Origin: a virus
DNA length: 64,000 bases
Reading direction: 5' to 3' (one strand)
IMG/VR virus record: IMGVR_UViG_3300044732_000452
Span: 1 to 64,000 of that record
Positions 6,011 through 12,863 of this stretch are shown here, in pieces. The notes beneath the pieces were generated by a model. That model saw only the letters and a list, made by a program, of their open reading frames with translations, was not told the origin of the DNA and ran no database searches. Each line of letters opens with the position of its first letter. Within the stretch, counting starts at the first letter, position 1. A program made the translations under genes and the position numbers.

Positions 6011-6237
6011 CCAAATGCTTTGTATAACCCTACAATGCCTATGGCTAATGATACAACGTTGACCACAGCCTGTGGCTTATTTGCCACACGGATAGCCCAT
6101 GCCAAGAACGCTACAGTGCCCACAGCGAACGCGATAATATTGTAAGGATAGACACTGGGACCTATTGCGTTGAGTACGTGCCCGGCAATGATCGCCACGG
6201 CACCCACCCACTGTAGTACTTCATTCTTATTAAACAT
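6007..6237 (-). CDS. Small membrane protein, 76 aa
   Basis: Three hydrophobic segments: LQWVGAVAIIAGHVLNAIG (about 8-26), YNIIAFAVGTVAFLAWAI (about 32-49) and VVNVVSLAIGIVGLYKAFG (about 58-76), with short polar loops (RVANKPQ). It resembles small phage inner-membrane proteins of unknown function that begin MFNKNEVLQW. Overlaps the upstream gene by 8 nt; third gene of the unit from 6850. Confidence 0.7.
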   Translation of the reverse strand: MFNKNEVLQWVGAVAIIAGHVLNAIGPSVYPYNIIAFAVGTVAFLAWAIRVANKPQAVVNVVSLAIGIVGLYKAFG

Positions 6238-6610
6238 CAACACCTTCACGATCAACCATGTCGCTCAACTCAGCGAATTTTTGTTTGTACTTGTAGACTT
6301 CGCGTTTGGCTTCGTGCAGTGCTTCGCCGATGCAGTCCTCTGCGGTGCCGTCTGTCAGTACTTCGCGAGCATCCTTGTACAGACATCCGCCCAGGTAGTG
6401 CGAACCCATCTCAAGGCTGTCAACCATTACACGCACTCGCAACATGAACCAATCCAAGTTGCCATTGTCGATGTCTTTACACATCTTGCTAACTTCTTCT
6501 TCACTATCAAAGTCAAAGCAATCACGTGGGTTCAGGTCTTCGTAGCTCTTGTCTACGATCACAGTAAAGCCATCGCGCTCGTAAGTTGCCAGTTCATCGT
6601 AGTATCGCAT
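6230..6610 (-). CDS. Hypothetical early protein, 126 aa
   Basis: Acidic protein starting MRYYDELATYERDGFTVIVD with an EDLNPRDCFDFDSEEEVSKM segment and a helical C-terminus (EDCIGEALHEAKREVYKYKQ). I recognise the type as a conserved phage hypothetical protein without assigned function. Middle gene between 6850..6620 and 6237..6007, with a 10-nt gap upstream and an 8-nt overlap downstream. A GAAAGGCAACT ribosome site precedes the ATG. Confidence 0.65.
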   Translation of the reverse strand: MRYYDELATYERDGFTVIVDKSYEDLNPRDCFDFDSEEEVSKMCKDIDNGNLDWFMLRVRVMVDSLEMGSHYLGGCLYKDAREVLTDGTAEDCIGEALHEAKREVYKYKQKFAELSDMVDREGVDV

Positions 6611-6619
6611 AGTTGCCTT

Positions 6620-6850
6620 TCAATAGTGGTGACGTGAGCCGGGATCGCAGAAGTCTGCATTGTCGGGAGTCCACTCCTCGTCTTCTTCAACAATGGTGTC
6701 CTCATCCTCTTCGTCCAGGATGTCGTTAGCACGGCACATGTCTTTAACATCGTCCTCGCTCATGTAGGCCAATGCCATCTCTGCCACAGCTTCTGCTGAG
6801 ATCAAACCCTCATCCATCATCTCTAACAGCTTCGTAGTGTACTTGCGCAT
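6620..6850 (-). CDS. Hypothetical acidic early protein, 76 aa
   Basis: Starts MRKYTTKLLEMMDEGLISAE; helical first half, then a very acidic run (EEDEDTIVEEDEEWTPDNAD). Strong negative charge suggests a DNA-mimic-like or protein-binding role, which is inference. AAGGAGCTGAT leader; promoter at 6876-6904. The extension upstream translates the promoter and was rejected. Confidence 0.65.
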   Translation of the reverse strand: MRKYTTKLLEMMDEGLISAEAVAEMALAYMSEDDVKDMCRANDILDEEDEDTIVEEDEEWTPDNADFCDPGSRHHY

Positions 6851-6875
6851 ATCAGCTCCTTGTTGCGATGTATGT

Positions 6876-6904
6876 ATTATAACAGGTTTTACCAACCCTG
6901 TCAA
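6876..6904 (-). promoter_or_regulatory. Sigma70-type early promoter
   Basis: TTGACA (6899-6904), 17 bp, TATAAT (6876-6881). An ACC-CTTC-GGT mini-hairpin separates it from the upstream stop. Confidence 0.85.
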
Positions 6905-6912
6905 CCGAAGGG

Positions 6913-7269
6913 TTATTCAACGCCCACAGACACATCGACCTCAATATCTGTAACGTCGCCAGCGAGATCGTACTTAATACCCGTCACAGCCGCGCCGTAG
7001 TTGACCTGCTTGAGACGCTCTCTGATCATGCTTTCGAGGTCGCCCATCATATCGCCAATGAAGTCAGTGGCGCTGTCTTTAACGCCACGCAGGGTTTCGT
7101 TGATCCCATTGCGCGACATGTCCTCTTGCCCGTCCATGATCATCTCAATGAAAGCTTCTGTCTGGCTGATCAGTACTTGCTCTACAACGGCATTGACCAG
7201 TTCGCGCTTGCCAAACAACAACTCAACGGCCTTAAAGGTCTGCTCACCTGCTTTATACACTACAGTCAT
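6913..7269 (-). CDS. Hypothetical early protein, 118 aa
   Basis: Not recognised. Long helical region (LFGKRELVNAVVEQVLISQT; TDFIGDMMGDLESMIRERLK) and a beta-rich end (GAAVTGIKYDLAGDVTDIEV). Single gene between two promoters. AGGAGAAGACG precedes the ATG. No membrane segment. Confidence 0.65.
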   Translation of the reverse strand: MTVVYKAGEQTFKAVELLFGKRELVNAVVEQVLISQTEAFIEMIMDGQEDMSRNGINETLRGVKDSATDFIGDMMGDLESMIRERLKQVNYGAAVTGIKYDLAGDVTDIEVDVSVGVE

Positions 7270-7295
7270 CGTCTTCTCCTGTTAAACAAGTATGT

Positions 7296-7324
7296 ATTAT
7301 AACACGGTTTTACCAAAGTGTCAA
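7296..7324 (-). promoter_or_regulatory. Sigma70-type early promoter
   Basis: TTGACA (7319-7324), 17 bp, TATAAT (7296-7301); overlaps the stop codon of 7593..7321. Confidence 0.85.
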
Positions 7325-7593
7325 GCGGTTTCTAACATATTTGCAGGCACCCTCCACAGGCCCTGGTTAGTACGAACTGTTACGTATTTGATCGCGATCT
7401 TGTCTACGACACCCTGCATAGTGATGCCTGTTTTAGTGCTAGTGAACTTCACAGCACTGCCCAGCGTGACAGAGCGTTTGGTCTTCTCTGCAAGGCGTGC
7501 TCGGGCAAATTTCACAGCGTCGATGATGCTGGTCAGTTGATCGTTAGTGAAGTTGCCTGCAAGAATCTCATTGTTGATAGATTGAACGGACAT
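7321..7593 (-). CDS. Hypothetical early protein with SH3/KOW-like C-terminus, 90 aa
   Basis: N-terminal helix pair (NEILAGNFTNDQLTSIIDAV; RARLAEKTKR) followed by a beta-barrel-like segment (LGSAVKFTSTKTGITMQGVV and YVTVRTNQGLWRVPANMLE) that reads like a KOW/SH3 small barrel, a fold often used for nucleic acid or ribosome contact. Family not established. Leader AAAGGAGCTGAT. Confidence 0.65.
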   Translation of the reverse strand: MSVQSINNEILAGNFTNDQLTSIIDAVKFARARLAEKTKRSVTLGSAVKFTSTKTGITMQGVVDKIAIKYVTVRTNQGLWRVPANMLETA

Positions 7594-7619
7594 ATCAGCT
7601 CCTTTGTGTGTAAGTGTAT

Positions 7620-7649
7620 ATTATACGGTAAAACCGATAACCTTGTCAA
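7620..7649 (-). promoter_or_regulatory. Sigma70-type early promoter, 18-bp spacer
   Basis: TTGACA (7644-7649), 18-bp spacer, TATAAT (7620-7625). The only member of the array with an 18-bp spacer. Confidence 0.8.
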
Positions 7650-7782
7650 CCATTGGGTTTTTGCGAGCCACAGCCCGCCATGCCCGATTGGCCTTGGTCC
7701 ATTGTTCGTGATTGGTGGTAAAGCCCGGGAATCGATCCTTGGCCCAGATCACAAAGTTCAAACGTTCAATTTCGTTCTTCAT
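7621..7782 (-). CDS. Hypothetical basic mini-protein, 53 aa
   Basis: Starts MKNEIERLNFVIWAKDRFPG; basic and Trp-rich (TKANRAWRAVARKNP). Translationally coupled to the upstream gene (TGATG overlap). The longer in-frame start at 7818 lies inside the upstream gene and has no ribosome site. Function unknown. Confidence 0.65.
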   Translation of the reverse strand: MKNEIERLNFVIWAKDRFPGFTTNHEQWTKANRAWRAVARKNPMVDKVIGFTV

Positions 7783-8057
7783 CACATGCTCCAGTAGAGT
7801 TCGCTTGACGGATCGCAACTGCGGGGAGTGTCGTGTGCGATCTCAACCATTGCCCCAGTCATCAAGTTCTTAACAGTCTTCATGCTGGGAGTCCAGTCGA
7901 AGCGGAAGCCGTCTTCTGGCCTGTACAAATGGAACAAGTCCGCTACAGTGCGGCGCATGGCATTGTCATCCGCTACGGGCCAAACTGTAGTAGAGAACAA
8001 GCGCTCTCCGGTCTTTGTACGACGATCTGCTTTGTAGATGTATAGTGTATAACTCAT
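7782..8057 (-). CDS. Hypothetical early protein, 91 aa
   Basis: Beta-rich N-terminus (SYTLYIYKADRRTKTGERLF; STTVWPVADDNAM), then FHLYRPEDGFRFDWTPSMKT. No known family recalled. Two adjacent ATGs exist; the second is better spaced from AAGGAG, so it was chosen. Ends with a Trp-rich tail (SSELYWSM). Confidence 0.65.
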   Translation of the reverse strand: MSYTLYIYKADRRTKTGERLFSTTVWPVADDNAMRRTVADLFHLYRPEDGFRFDWTPSMKTVKNLMTGAMVEIAHDTPRSCDPSSELYWSM

Positions 8058-8083
8058 CATTGCTCCTTAGTGTGTAAGTGTCA

Positions 8084-8112
8084 ATTATAACACGGTTTTA
8101 CCAACTTGTCAA
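8084..8112 (-). promoter_or_regulatory. Sigma70-type early promoter
   Basis: TTGACA (8107-8112), 17 bp, TATAAT (8084-8089). Confidence 0.85.
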
Positions 8113-8131
8113 GTGTTACTTGAAGTGACAC

Positions 8132-8470
8132 TTAGTCCCCACGAACGTCTGTATTTAAAACAGGCTTAACCATTCTGCGGATCTCTACTTCACGCTTGTG
8201 GGCTTCTGCCTTGCCTCGTATAACTTCATGCACGTATACTTCAATCTCGCTCTTGTCGCTCAGTGTGCGCAACTCAGCACAGAGCAGCCAGTTCTTAGTC
8301 TCAGTCTTGGCACGATAGAAGTGTTTAGCGGCACGACTCAAAACACTCTTGTTCACAGTGCTCTCTGTCTTAGCTGTGACGCCAATGTAGTTCTTGCCGT
8401 TGACCACAAGCTCATAGATGATATGATTGCGGTCTACACGCTTCTTACGGGTTACTGTTTGTGTCGTCAT
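8132..8470 (-). CDS. GIY-YIG-like nuclease domain protein, 112 aa
   Basis: Residues about 16-31 (HIIYELVVNGKNYIGVT) match the GIY-YIG signature (I-Y ... Y-I-G-x-T). Downstream features of the fold include an Arg/His helix (SRAAKHFYRAKTETKNW), a second strand pair (EIEVYVHEVIRGKAEAHKRE) with a Glu that could be catalytic, and a C-terminal PVLNTD motif typical of such phage proteins. It could be a small endonuclease against host or rival phage DNA. The ATG lies 5 nt after the -10 box, so translation would be leaderless. Confidence 0.6.
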   Translation of the reverse strand: MTTQTVTRKKRVDRNHIIYELVVNGKNYIGVTAKTESTVNKSVLSRAAKHFYRAKTETKNWLLCAELRTLSDKSEIEVYVHEVIRGKAEAHKREVEIRRMVKPVLNTDVRGD

Positions 8471-8475
8471 AGTGT

Positions 8476-8504
8476 ATTATAGCAAGGTTTTACCAATCAG
8501 TCAA
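8476..8504 (-). promoter_or_regulatory. Sigma70-type early promoter (rightmost of the array)
   Basis: TTGACT (8499-8504), 17 bp, TATAAT (8476-8481) with the conserved upstream GGGTCTTTGG. Confidence 0.85.
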
Positions 8505-8542
8505 CCAAAGACCCTCCAAATGATCTGTGTTCAAAATACAAC

Positions 8543-8571
8543 AAGACAGGCACTCCAAAAGATGCTATAAT
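8543..8571 (+). promoter_or_regulatory. Rightward sigma70-type promoter
   Basis: AAGACA (8543-8548), 17 bp, TATAAT (8566-8571), divergent from the leftward array; leader contains AAAGGAAG before the ATG at 8598. Confidence 0.7.
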
Positions 8572-8597
8572 ACATACTTAAACAACAAAGGAAGCAC

Positions 8598-8849
8598 ATG
8601 TCAAAAGTATACACTGCAAACACTGCAAAAGCTAAAATTGTATATAATAAAGAAAAAGAAGTATATACTATTATCTGCGCTTTTAATGTTACAGAACAAA
8701 CAGATAAAGGTGCTTGGAAGTTTCCCACTCGTGCTAAATGCGATTTTGTTAGCGGAGATTTTGTTTGGGAAACTATACAAAAAGATAAAGAGCGTATTAT
8801 CTCTACTGCAAAACAAACTATGCGTACAGATAATATTGAGTTTGTTTAA
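8598..8849 (+). CDS. Hypothetical protein, 83 aa, rightward
   Basis: Not recognised. Basic, starting MSKVYTANTAKAKIVYNKEK; beta-rich (EVYTIICAFNVTEQ; GDFVWETIQ) and ending in a charged helix (KDKERIISTAKQTMRTDN). AT-rich codon usage like the gene at 4633. The only rightward gene before 11 kb; GGAAG ribosome site 6-7 nt upstream. Confidence 0.65.
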   Translation: MSKVYTANTAKAKIVYNKEKEVYTIICAFNVTEQTDKGAWKFPTRAKCDFVSGDFVWETIQKDKERIISTAKQTMRTDNIEFV

Positions 8850-8964
8850 AAGATAATCCAGATAATCAGTTATTGATTATCTACATAATAGACTATACTG
8901 TATATAGTGAGATAATACTCCAATATACCAGTATAGTCATTATATATCCCGTATATACGCAAGT

Positions 8965-9160
8965 GTCATTATACGGGCCCGCAGACCTTGTTCCTGCTCA
9001 ATGAGCTAGACTTTGCCGCTTACCACATTCCGGCCGGTCTTTCACTGTATAGTACACAGGTCTAGGACTTCTGCTCATGTACTTGGTCCCCACTCCCATC
9101 CGGTAAGCGACTGTGGTTAAGCTCATACACTACCTATACAGTTACGGTTTTCTCTACTGT
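8965..9160 (-). ncRNA. Second candidate structured non-coding RNA
   Basis: Leftward from a TTGCCC-17-TATACT promoter (9169-9197). Helices visible: 9120-9126 with 9001-9007 (7 bp), 9102-9109 with 9017-9024 (8 bp, nested in the first), and 9134-9141 with 9045-9052 (8 bp), which crosses the first two and would make a pseudoknot or an alternative fold. The inverted repeat at 8948-8977 could mark the 3' end. No ORF. No known RNA family recognised. Confidence 0.45.
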
Positions 9161-9168
9161 ATGCGTAT

Positions 9169-9197
9169 AGTATAACATCATTAGCTAGTTTGGGCAA
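9169..9197 (-). promoter_or_regulatory. Sigma70-type promoter of the second RNA candidate
   Basis: TTGCCC (9192-9197), 17 bp, TATACT (9169-9174) on the minus strand. Same TTGCCC -35 as the promoter at 4404-4432. Confidence 0.6.
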
Positions 9198-9456
9198 CTG
9201 TGGGGCTGAAAAACCCTGCTAATAACCGGTGTATTTCCAGCATTTCTGTGGCGAAAATGCCACTTTTCCAGCATAAGATGCTGTGGTTTGGCTGTGGATT
9301 CACCGTGATTTCTAGGGTGCGGGCTGTGGTGGGGCCATGGTGAAGAGAGGTTATCGTAAAATGGTTTTCACCGTTCTTCCTCAGGTTCTCTCAGGTTCTC
9401 CCACCGCCAATCATTGTAGAAGTTTGAGTTCTCTTTACTGTGTGAGGGGCCTCTTA

Positions 9457-9590
9457 TAGCGGGGTATTTGACTATGTGTATATACGCTGTATGACTAATC
9501 CCCAATAGACCTACAGCGGGGTATTTGACTATGTGTATATATAAGAATCCCGCTATAACGTATTAGGCTGTAGCGGGGTATTTGGGTGTA
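9457..9590 (+). repeat. Three-copy iteron-like repeat, about 57-bp period
   Basis: AGCGGGGTATTTG occurs at about 9458, 9515 and 9572. The first two copies continue identically through ACTATGTGTATAT, the third diverges. An inverted partial copy (CCCGCTATA) lies at 9549. Even spacing and location in gene-free DNA suggest protein-binding iterons. Confidence 0.65.
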
Positions 9591-9618
9591 TACAGTGTAG
9601 TGTATATATACTGTGTGT

Positions 9619-10350
9619 TTAGAACTTAATCCATGTCCAGTCCATACCGTGTACAGGTGTTAGTCCCACATGACTTCTTGGTATAAAGTATTTGTCCGTT
9701 TTGATCTTTAATTGATCAACTAGATTACTATACACACTGTCGACCATTACTAGACTTTCTGCGCCTTCTATGATCTTTAGCCAGTCGAAGATGCTGTCAG
9801 TTTCCGCTTTGATATACACTGTTTGCCAGTCGCTGGGTATTATACTGGGATCGAAGTTGGCCGTGTGATCGCTGCCTTCTAGATGTACTACTGCGTATTT
9901 TTCATTGGTAATGATCTTGTCATATAGACGTTGTTCTCTTTGTGCATCACGCTGAATACACTCGCTAAGTTTCCACTTGTTTAAGAATGGTACGCCCGCT
10001 TTGATGTACTTGTATTGATCAAACTTGGTCTGTTGAAAGTACAGTTCTTCGTGGAATTTATGGCCCGTCAGTGCTTGATACAGGGGGATGATCTCGTCAC
10101 AATGAAAGTTCTTCAGGGCCTTCATGGGTTGGTCGTAGAAGAAACTGCCCGGGTCTGTCTGCACTGGAATCCATTTGATCCAGGGTACTGTGTGTTCAAA
10201 GTGCGAGATGAATTCTGTACATATGGGCCACAGAATATCCCAGCCTTGATCGTGATAAAATTTAGCTATGGGCAGAGCTATCACTATGTCGCCTAGACCT
10301 CTTGATTGTACTATGCCCAGTTTGGGTCTACGTGGAGATTTTGCTGTCAT
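9619..10350 (-). CDS. GT-B-type glycosyltransferase-like protein, 243 aa
   Basis: N-terminus after MTAKSPRRPKLGIVQSRG is a Rossmann-type strand-loop (LGDIVIALPIAKFYHDQGWD), the pattern of family 9 (heptosyltransferase-like) enzymes. The second half has VVHLEGSDHTANFDP, DWLKIIEGAESLVMVDSVYS and PRSHVGLTPVHG, matching the nucleotide-sugar side of a GT-B fold. It probably transfers a sugar to phage or host glycan; donor and acceptor unknown. Shorter than usual GT9 enzymes (about 320-350 aa). Start chosen at MTAKS because the longer ORF overlaps the upstream gene. Follows 11117..10359 closely. Confidence 0.55.
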   Translation of the reverse strand: MTAKSPRRPKLGIVQSRGLGDIVIALPIAKFYHDQGWDILWPICTEFISHFEHTVPWIKWIPVQTDPGSFFYDQPMKALKNFHCDEIIPLYQALTGHKFHEELYFQQTKFDQYKYIKAGVPFLNKWKLSECIQRDAQREQRLYDKIITNEKYAVVHLEGSDHTANFDPSIIPSDWQTVYIKAETDSIFDWLKIIEGAESLVMVDSVYSNLVDQLKIKTDKYFIPRSHVGLTPVHGMDWTWIKF

Positions 10351-10358
10351 ATTGTTGA

Positions 10359-11117
10359 TTAAAAGTATTCGCCGCGGGGATGATCCGGGAACCAGCATTC
10401 ATTGCGTTCCTGTGGTAGATCTCTGCGTAGTTCACAGGCCCAGTCCGCTCCCAGTCCTATGGCCAGACTCAAACCTAGGCTTTGATTGCCCACGAACTGA
10501 TCCGCACCCGCAATGACTTCAGCCAACTCCAGTAGGGTCTCTGTGGGATGATAGGGTATGGCCCAGTTGGCAAACTTACAGAACTCTTGATGCTCTTCGG
10601 GTAGACCCACAAACACAGCTCGATCTTCTGCTTGATCACGAATGGCTGTCCAACCTGTTAGACTGTCGGGACTGTTCCAACGAGCGGACCTGTTGACCAC
10701 TATTTCCGCAATGGGCGTGGGCTTGGGCACGGTGAGCCAGGGTTGATTGCGTAAAATTGTGCGCAGACCCGGCTCTCGGATCTTGAATGCTTCTGCGTAG
10801 CAGTCCACATAGTTGCCCGGGTGACCCACGAACAAGGGTCTGAATAGATCCAAATTGTGCGTGATTTCCTCTTTGGGATCCAGTGCATCACAGCGTGTGA
10901 TGTAGTCCTGGGCCAGGAAAAAGCTCTGCATGAAGTCTAGATCTTTTGGGGTCATGCGACCCTGATGGAATGGGTTTGGGGGGCTACCGTAGTAGTGTTG
11001 ACCTATCCAGTCAACTTGATTGAGGTGTAGATAAAATTCTCCACCGCCAAAGTGACGCATTATGGGCAGAGCATATATGATGTCGCCCATGGTACCTGAA
11101 TGTTTGTATCGTTTCAT
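10359..11117 (-). CDS. GT-B-type glycosyltransferase-like protein, 252 aa
   Basis: Starts MKRYKHSGTMGDIIYALPIM, again the GT9-like N-terminal strand with G-D-I-I-x-A-L-P. C-terminal half carries AVFVGLPEEHQEFCKFA, TLLELAEVIAGADQFVGNQS and LGLSLAIGLG, similar to the GADQFVGNQS region of ADP-heptose-type transferases. Part of a leftward pair with the following gene (8-nt gap). A late promoter (TTAAATA at 11126-11132) sits 8 nt upstream of the chosen ATG; the longer ORF start would precede the promoter. Confidence 0.55.
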   Translation of the reverse strand: MKRYKHSGTMGDIIYALPIMRHFGGGEFYLHLNQVDWIGQHYYGSPPNPFHQGRMTPKDLDFMQSFFLAQDYITRCDALDPKEEITHNLDLFRPLFVGHPGNYVDCYAEAFKIREPGLRTILRNQPWLTVPKPTPIAEIVVNRSARWNSPDSLTGWTAIRDQAEDRAVFVGLPEEHQEFCKFANWAIPYHPTETLLELAEVIAGADQFVGNQSLGLSLAIGLGADWACELRRDLPQERNECWFPDHPRGEYF

Positions 11118-11125
11118 AATGTTAG

Positions 11126-11131
11126 TATTTA
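11126..11131 (-). promoter_or_regulatory. T4-type late promoter motif, leftward
   Basis: TAAATA on the minus strand, 8 nt before the ATG at 11117. Divergent from the motif at 11166-11171. Confidence 0.55.
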
Positions 11132-11165
11132 ATCTAAGCTGATTTGTCAATGTCGAGATCAAGGA

Positions 11166-11171
11166 TAAATA
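11166..11171 (+). promoter_or_regulatory. T4-type late promoter motif, rightward
   Basis: GATAAATA context, TAAATA at 11166-11171, 21 nt before the ATG at 11193. No Shine-Dalgarno in the leader. Confidence 0.55.
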
Positions 11172-11192
11172 TCACACTATTGTAACATCATT

Positions 11193-12020
11193 ATGACCTA
11201 TCCACTATATTCCAGTCCATTGACTCTAATCCAGATCGACGACTACAACACCATCTACAACAATGTGGAAGAAATTCTGGGCACGGGCATAGATGGCTAT
11301 GGGTTGACCTGGCTGAACAGTGTGCCCGTGACCAATCGCAACAGGGTCACAGCCCAGGGTTGGCATAACTTGATTGCTGACATTAATCAAATACATCTTC
11401 ACGTACTAAACGTCACTACATCAACAGTGGGCCCCACAACAGGCACTACCCTGGTCTCCACAGCCACACATAATGATCTACACTACAGAGCTCTTTGGCT
11501 CTTGGACGATGTGCGTCGGTACACTTGCCATCCTAGCCAGTACTTCTCAGATGGTGGTAATACTATAGATCGCACAGGCGCTGTGACCACAAGCCCTTAT
11601 AGAGGGGGTGTTAGTACCAGTACAACTACATCATGGGTTGGGGAAATCAGCCATGTGGTCACGGCCAGTTGGACTACTAGCCTGCTAGGTCACTATTTCT
11701 TTAACACTGGGGGTGAGTTTGTTTGGAGCAGTTTCTACGATGACACCACGGGGGTCAACGATCTAGATCAGGAGTGGGCTGCATTTATACTCTATATACA
11801 GGATACCCAGAACTGGAAATATACCAGAACACAGTGGCGCGACACAGCCTGGCCCACTACCAGTACCTACTGGACCAGTGGTACCCTGCAGATCAGCATG
11901 GTAGCACAAAAGGACGTTAACACCGGCAAGGGTGTGGAATTTACCATAACCTATACAGATACCACGGCTCCTGGCTTTATCATCACGCCCAAGACCCATT
12001 TTGAGAACATCGTACTATAA
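11193..12020 (+). CDS. Phage structural protein, 275 aa
   Basis: N-terminus has the pattern YNTIYNNVEEILGTGIDGYG followed by VTAQGWHNLIADINQIHLH, which I recognise from structural proteins of aquatic T4-like phages. The rest is Thr/Ser/Trp-rich and beta-strand dominated (TSWVGEISHVVTASWTTSLL; FNTGGEFVWSSFYDDTTGV), ending GFIITPKTHFENIVL. Likely a tail or baseplate/fibre component. First gene of a rightward late set with 12036 and 12864. Confidence 0.6.
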   Translation: MTYPLYSSPLTLIQIDDYNTIYNNVEEILGTGIDGYGLTWLNSVPVTNRNRVTAQGWHNLIADINQIHLHVLNVTTSTVGPTTGTTLVSTATHNDLHYRALWLLDDVRRYTCHPSQYFSDGGNTIDRTGAVTTSPYRGGVSTSTTTSWVGEISHVVTASWTTSLLGHYFFNTGGEFVWSSFYDDTTGVNDLDQEWAAFILYIQDTQNWKYTRTQWRDTAWPTTSTYWTSGTLQISMVAQKDVNTGKGVEFTITYTDTTAPGFIITPKTHFENIVL

Positions 12021-12035
12021 AAGAGAACAACATAT

Positions 12036-12860
12036 ATGGCAGCGGGAAACTTTAAACTATACAACAACAGTGCAAACACCATCACTGTTACCACATTCTC
12101 TTTTACAATTGACAACACTAAGATACTGCAACACGCGAATCTCACAGTATTTGGAGAGGGCAGTGACATTACCACAACGCCCATTACCCTGGCTAGTCCG
12201 TTGGTGTTGCCCCCACGTACATACAGTTCTGAATTTACCACATTCCATACTTCGGCCACACTGGTCACAGGTGACTATCTCAGTGTTTTAACAGTGTCTG
12301 GTCAGTACCCGGACGCTAGTTCAACTACTACATCAGAGACCACAACAGTGCGTATTTCTGGAACATCGCAGCCAGACCCAGAAGTTCCTTACACACCTAC
12401 AGGTGACGGCGGTGGTGGCGGTGGTGTTTCTTGTGCTGACAGCAACAGTAGTAGTTGCTCGGCCAGCGGCAGCGGCAGCGGCAGCGCCGGTGCTTGCGTA
12501 GTAGCAACAGCGTTGACTACCGCTGGCACTTGGTCTTTATCTGAAAAAATGGAATTAGTAAAGTGGTGCGAAAATGCTTTACATGATACAATGTTAGGTG
12601 AAACATTTCGACGCGGTTATCAGGTTATTGGATCAAAAATCATTCTTCCTTTATTGTTTAAAAACGGAACAAGGTGGACATCTAAATATGTAGAATGGTC
12701 ATTTACTAATGCTACAAATATGTTACGCGGTAACAGATTTAATAAATTATCTATACCAAATAGTGTTGTTTGGTTAGCGGCAATGACTGTAACTGGTGCT
12801 GTTGTAAGTAAAAGATATGCAAGAAAATCGTGGATATCCTTATATAGGAAAAACAAATAA
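12036..12860 (+). CDS. Mosaic structural protein with C-terminal Cys domain, 274 aa
   Basis: Residues 1-125 are a Thr/Ser-rich beta domain (GNFKLYNNSANTITVTTFSF). A Gly linker (GDGGGGGGVSC) and a short (SG)n run follow. Residues about 150-274 form a different domain: ACVVATALTTAGTWSLSEKM, then LHDTMLGETFRRGYQVIGSK and a membrane-like PNSVVWLAAMTVTGAVV, loosely like CFI-box-type C-terminal domains (C-x-x-A-T-A ... LG ... GY). GC content and codon choice drop sharply at about 12530, inside the gene, which points to a recombination junction. Function unknown. Confidence 0.55.
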   Translation: MAAGNFKLYNNSANTITVTTFSFTIDNTKILQHANLTVFGEGSDITTTPITLASPLVLPPRTYSSEFTTFHTSATLVTGDYLSVLTVSGQYPDASSTTTSETTTVRISGTSQPDPEVPYTPTGDGGGGGGVSCADSNSSSCSASGSGSGSAGACVVATALTTAGTWSLSEKMELVKWCENALHDTMLGETFRRGYQVIGSKIILPLLFKNGTRWTSKYVEWSFTNATNMLRGNRFNKLSIPNSVVWLAAMTVTGAVVSKRYARKSWISLYRKNK

Positions 12861-12863
12861 GTC

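Larger units (their letters stand above)
8850..9618. other. Gene-free 770-bp region; candidate origin or control region
   Basis: No ORF with an initiation signal. It starts with AGATAATC twice followed by the inverted GATTATCT (8851-8882), then AT-rich palindromic DNA and an 8-bp inverted repeat CCCGTATA/TATACGGG (8948-8955, 8970-8977). A leftward structured-RNA candidate follows, then hairpins (GTGGC/GCCAC near 9251, CAGCAT/ATGCTG near 9271), a tandem CTCAGGTTCT pair near 9382, and a three-copy repeat at 9457-9590. This density of repeats between divergent units is typical of phage origins, but no replication protein is nearby. Confidence 0.4.

Noticed and set aside
629-6904. N-terminal extensions reading like VIIHTSQQGA in several leftward ORFs
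   Set aside because: This peptide is the translation of the shared promoter and leader DNA; the real starts lie behind the Shine-Dalgarno sequences.
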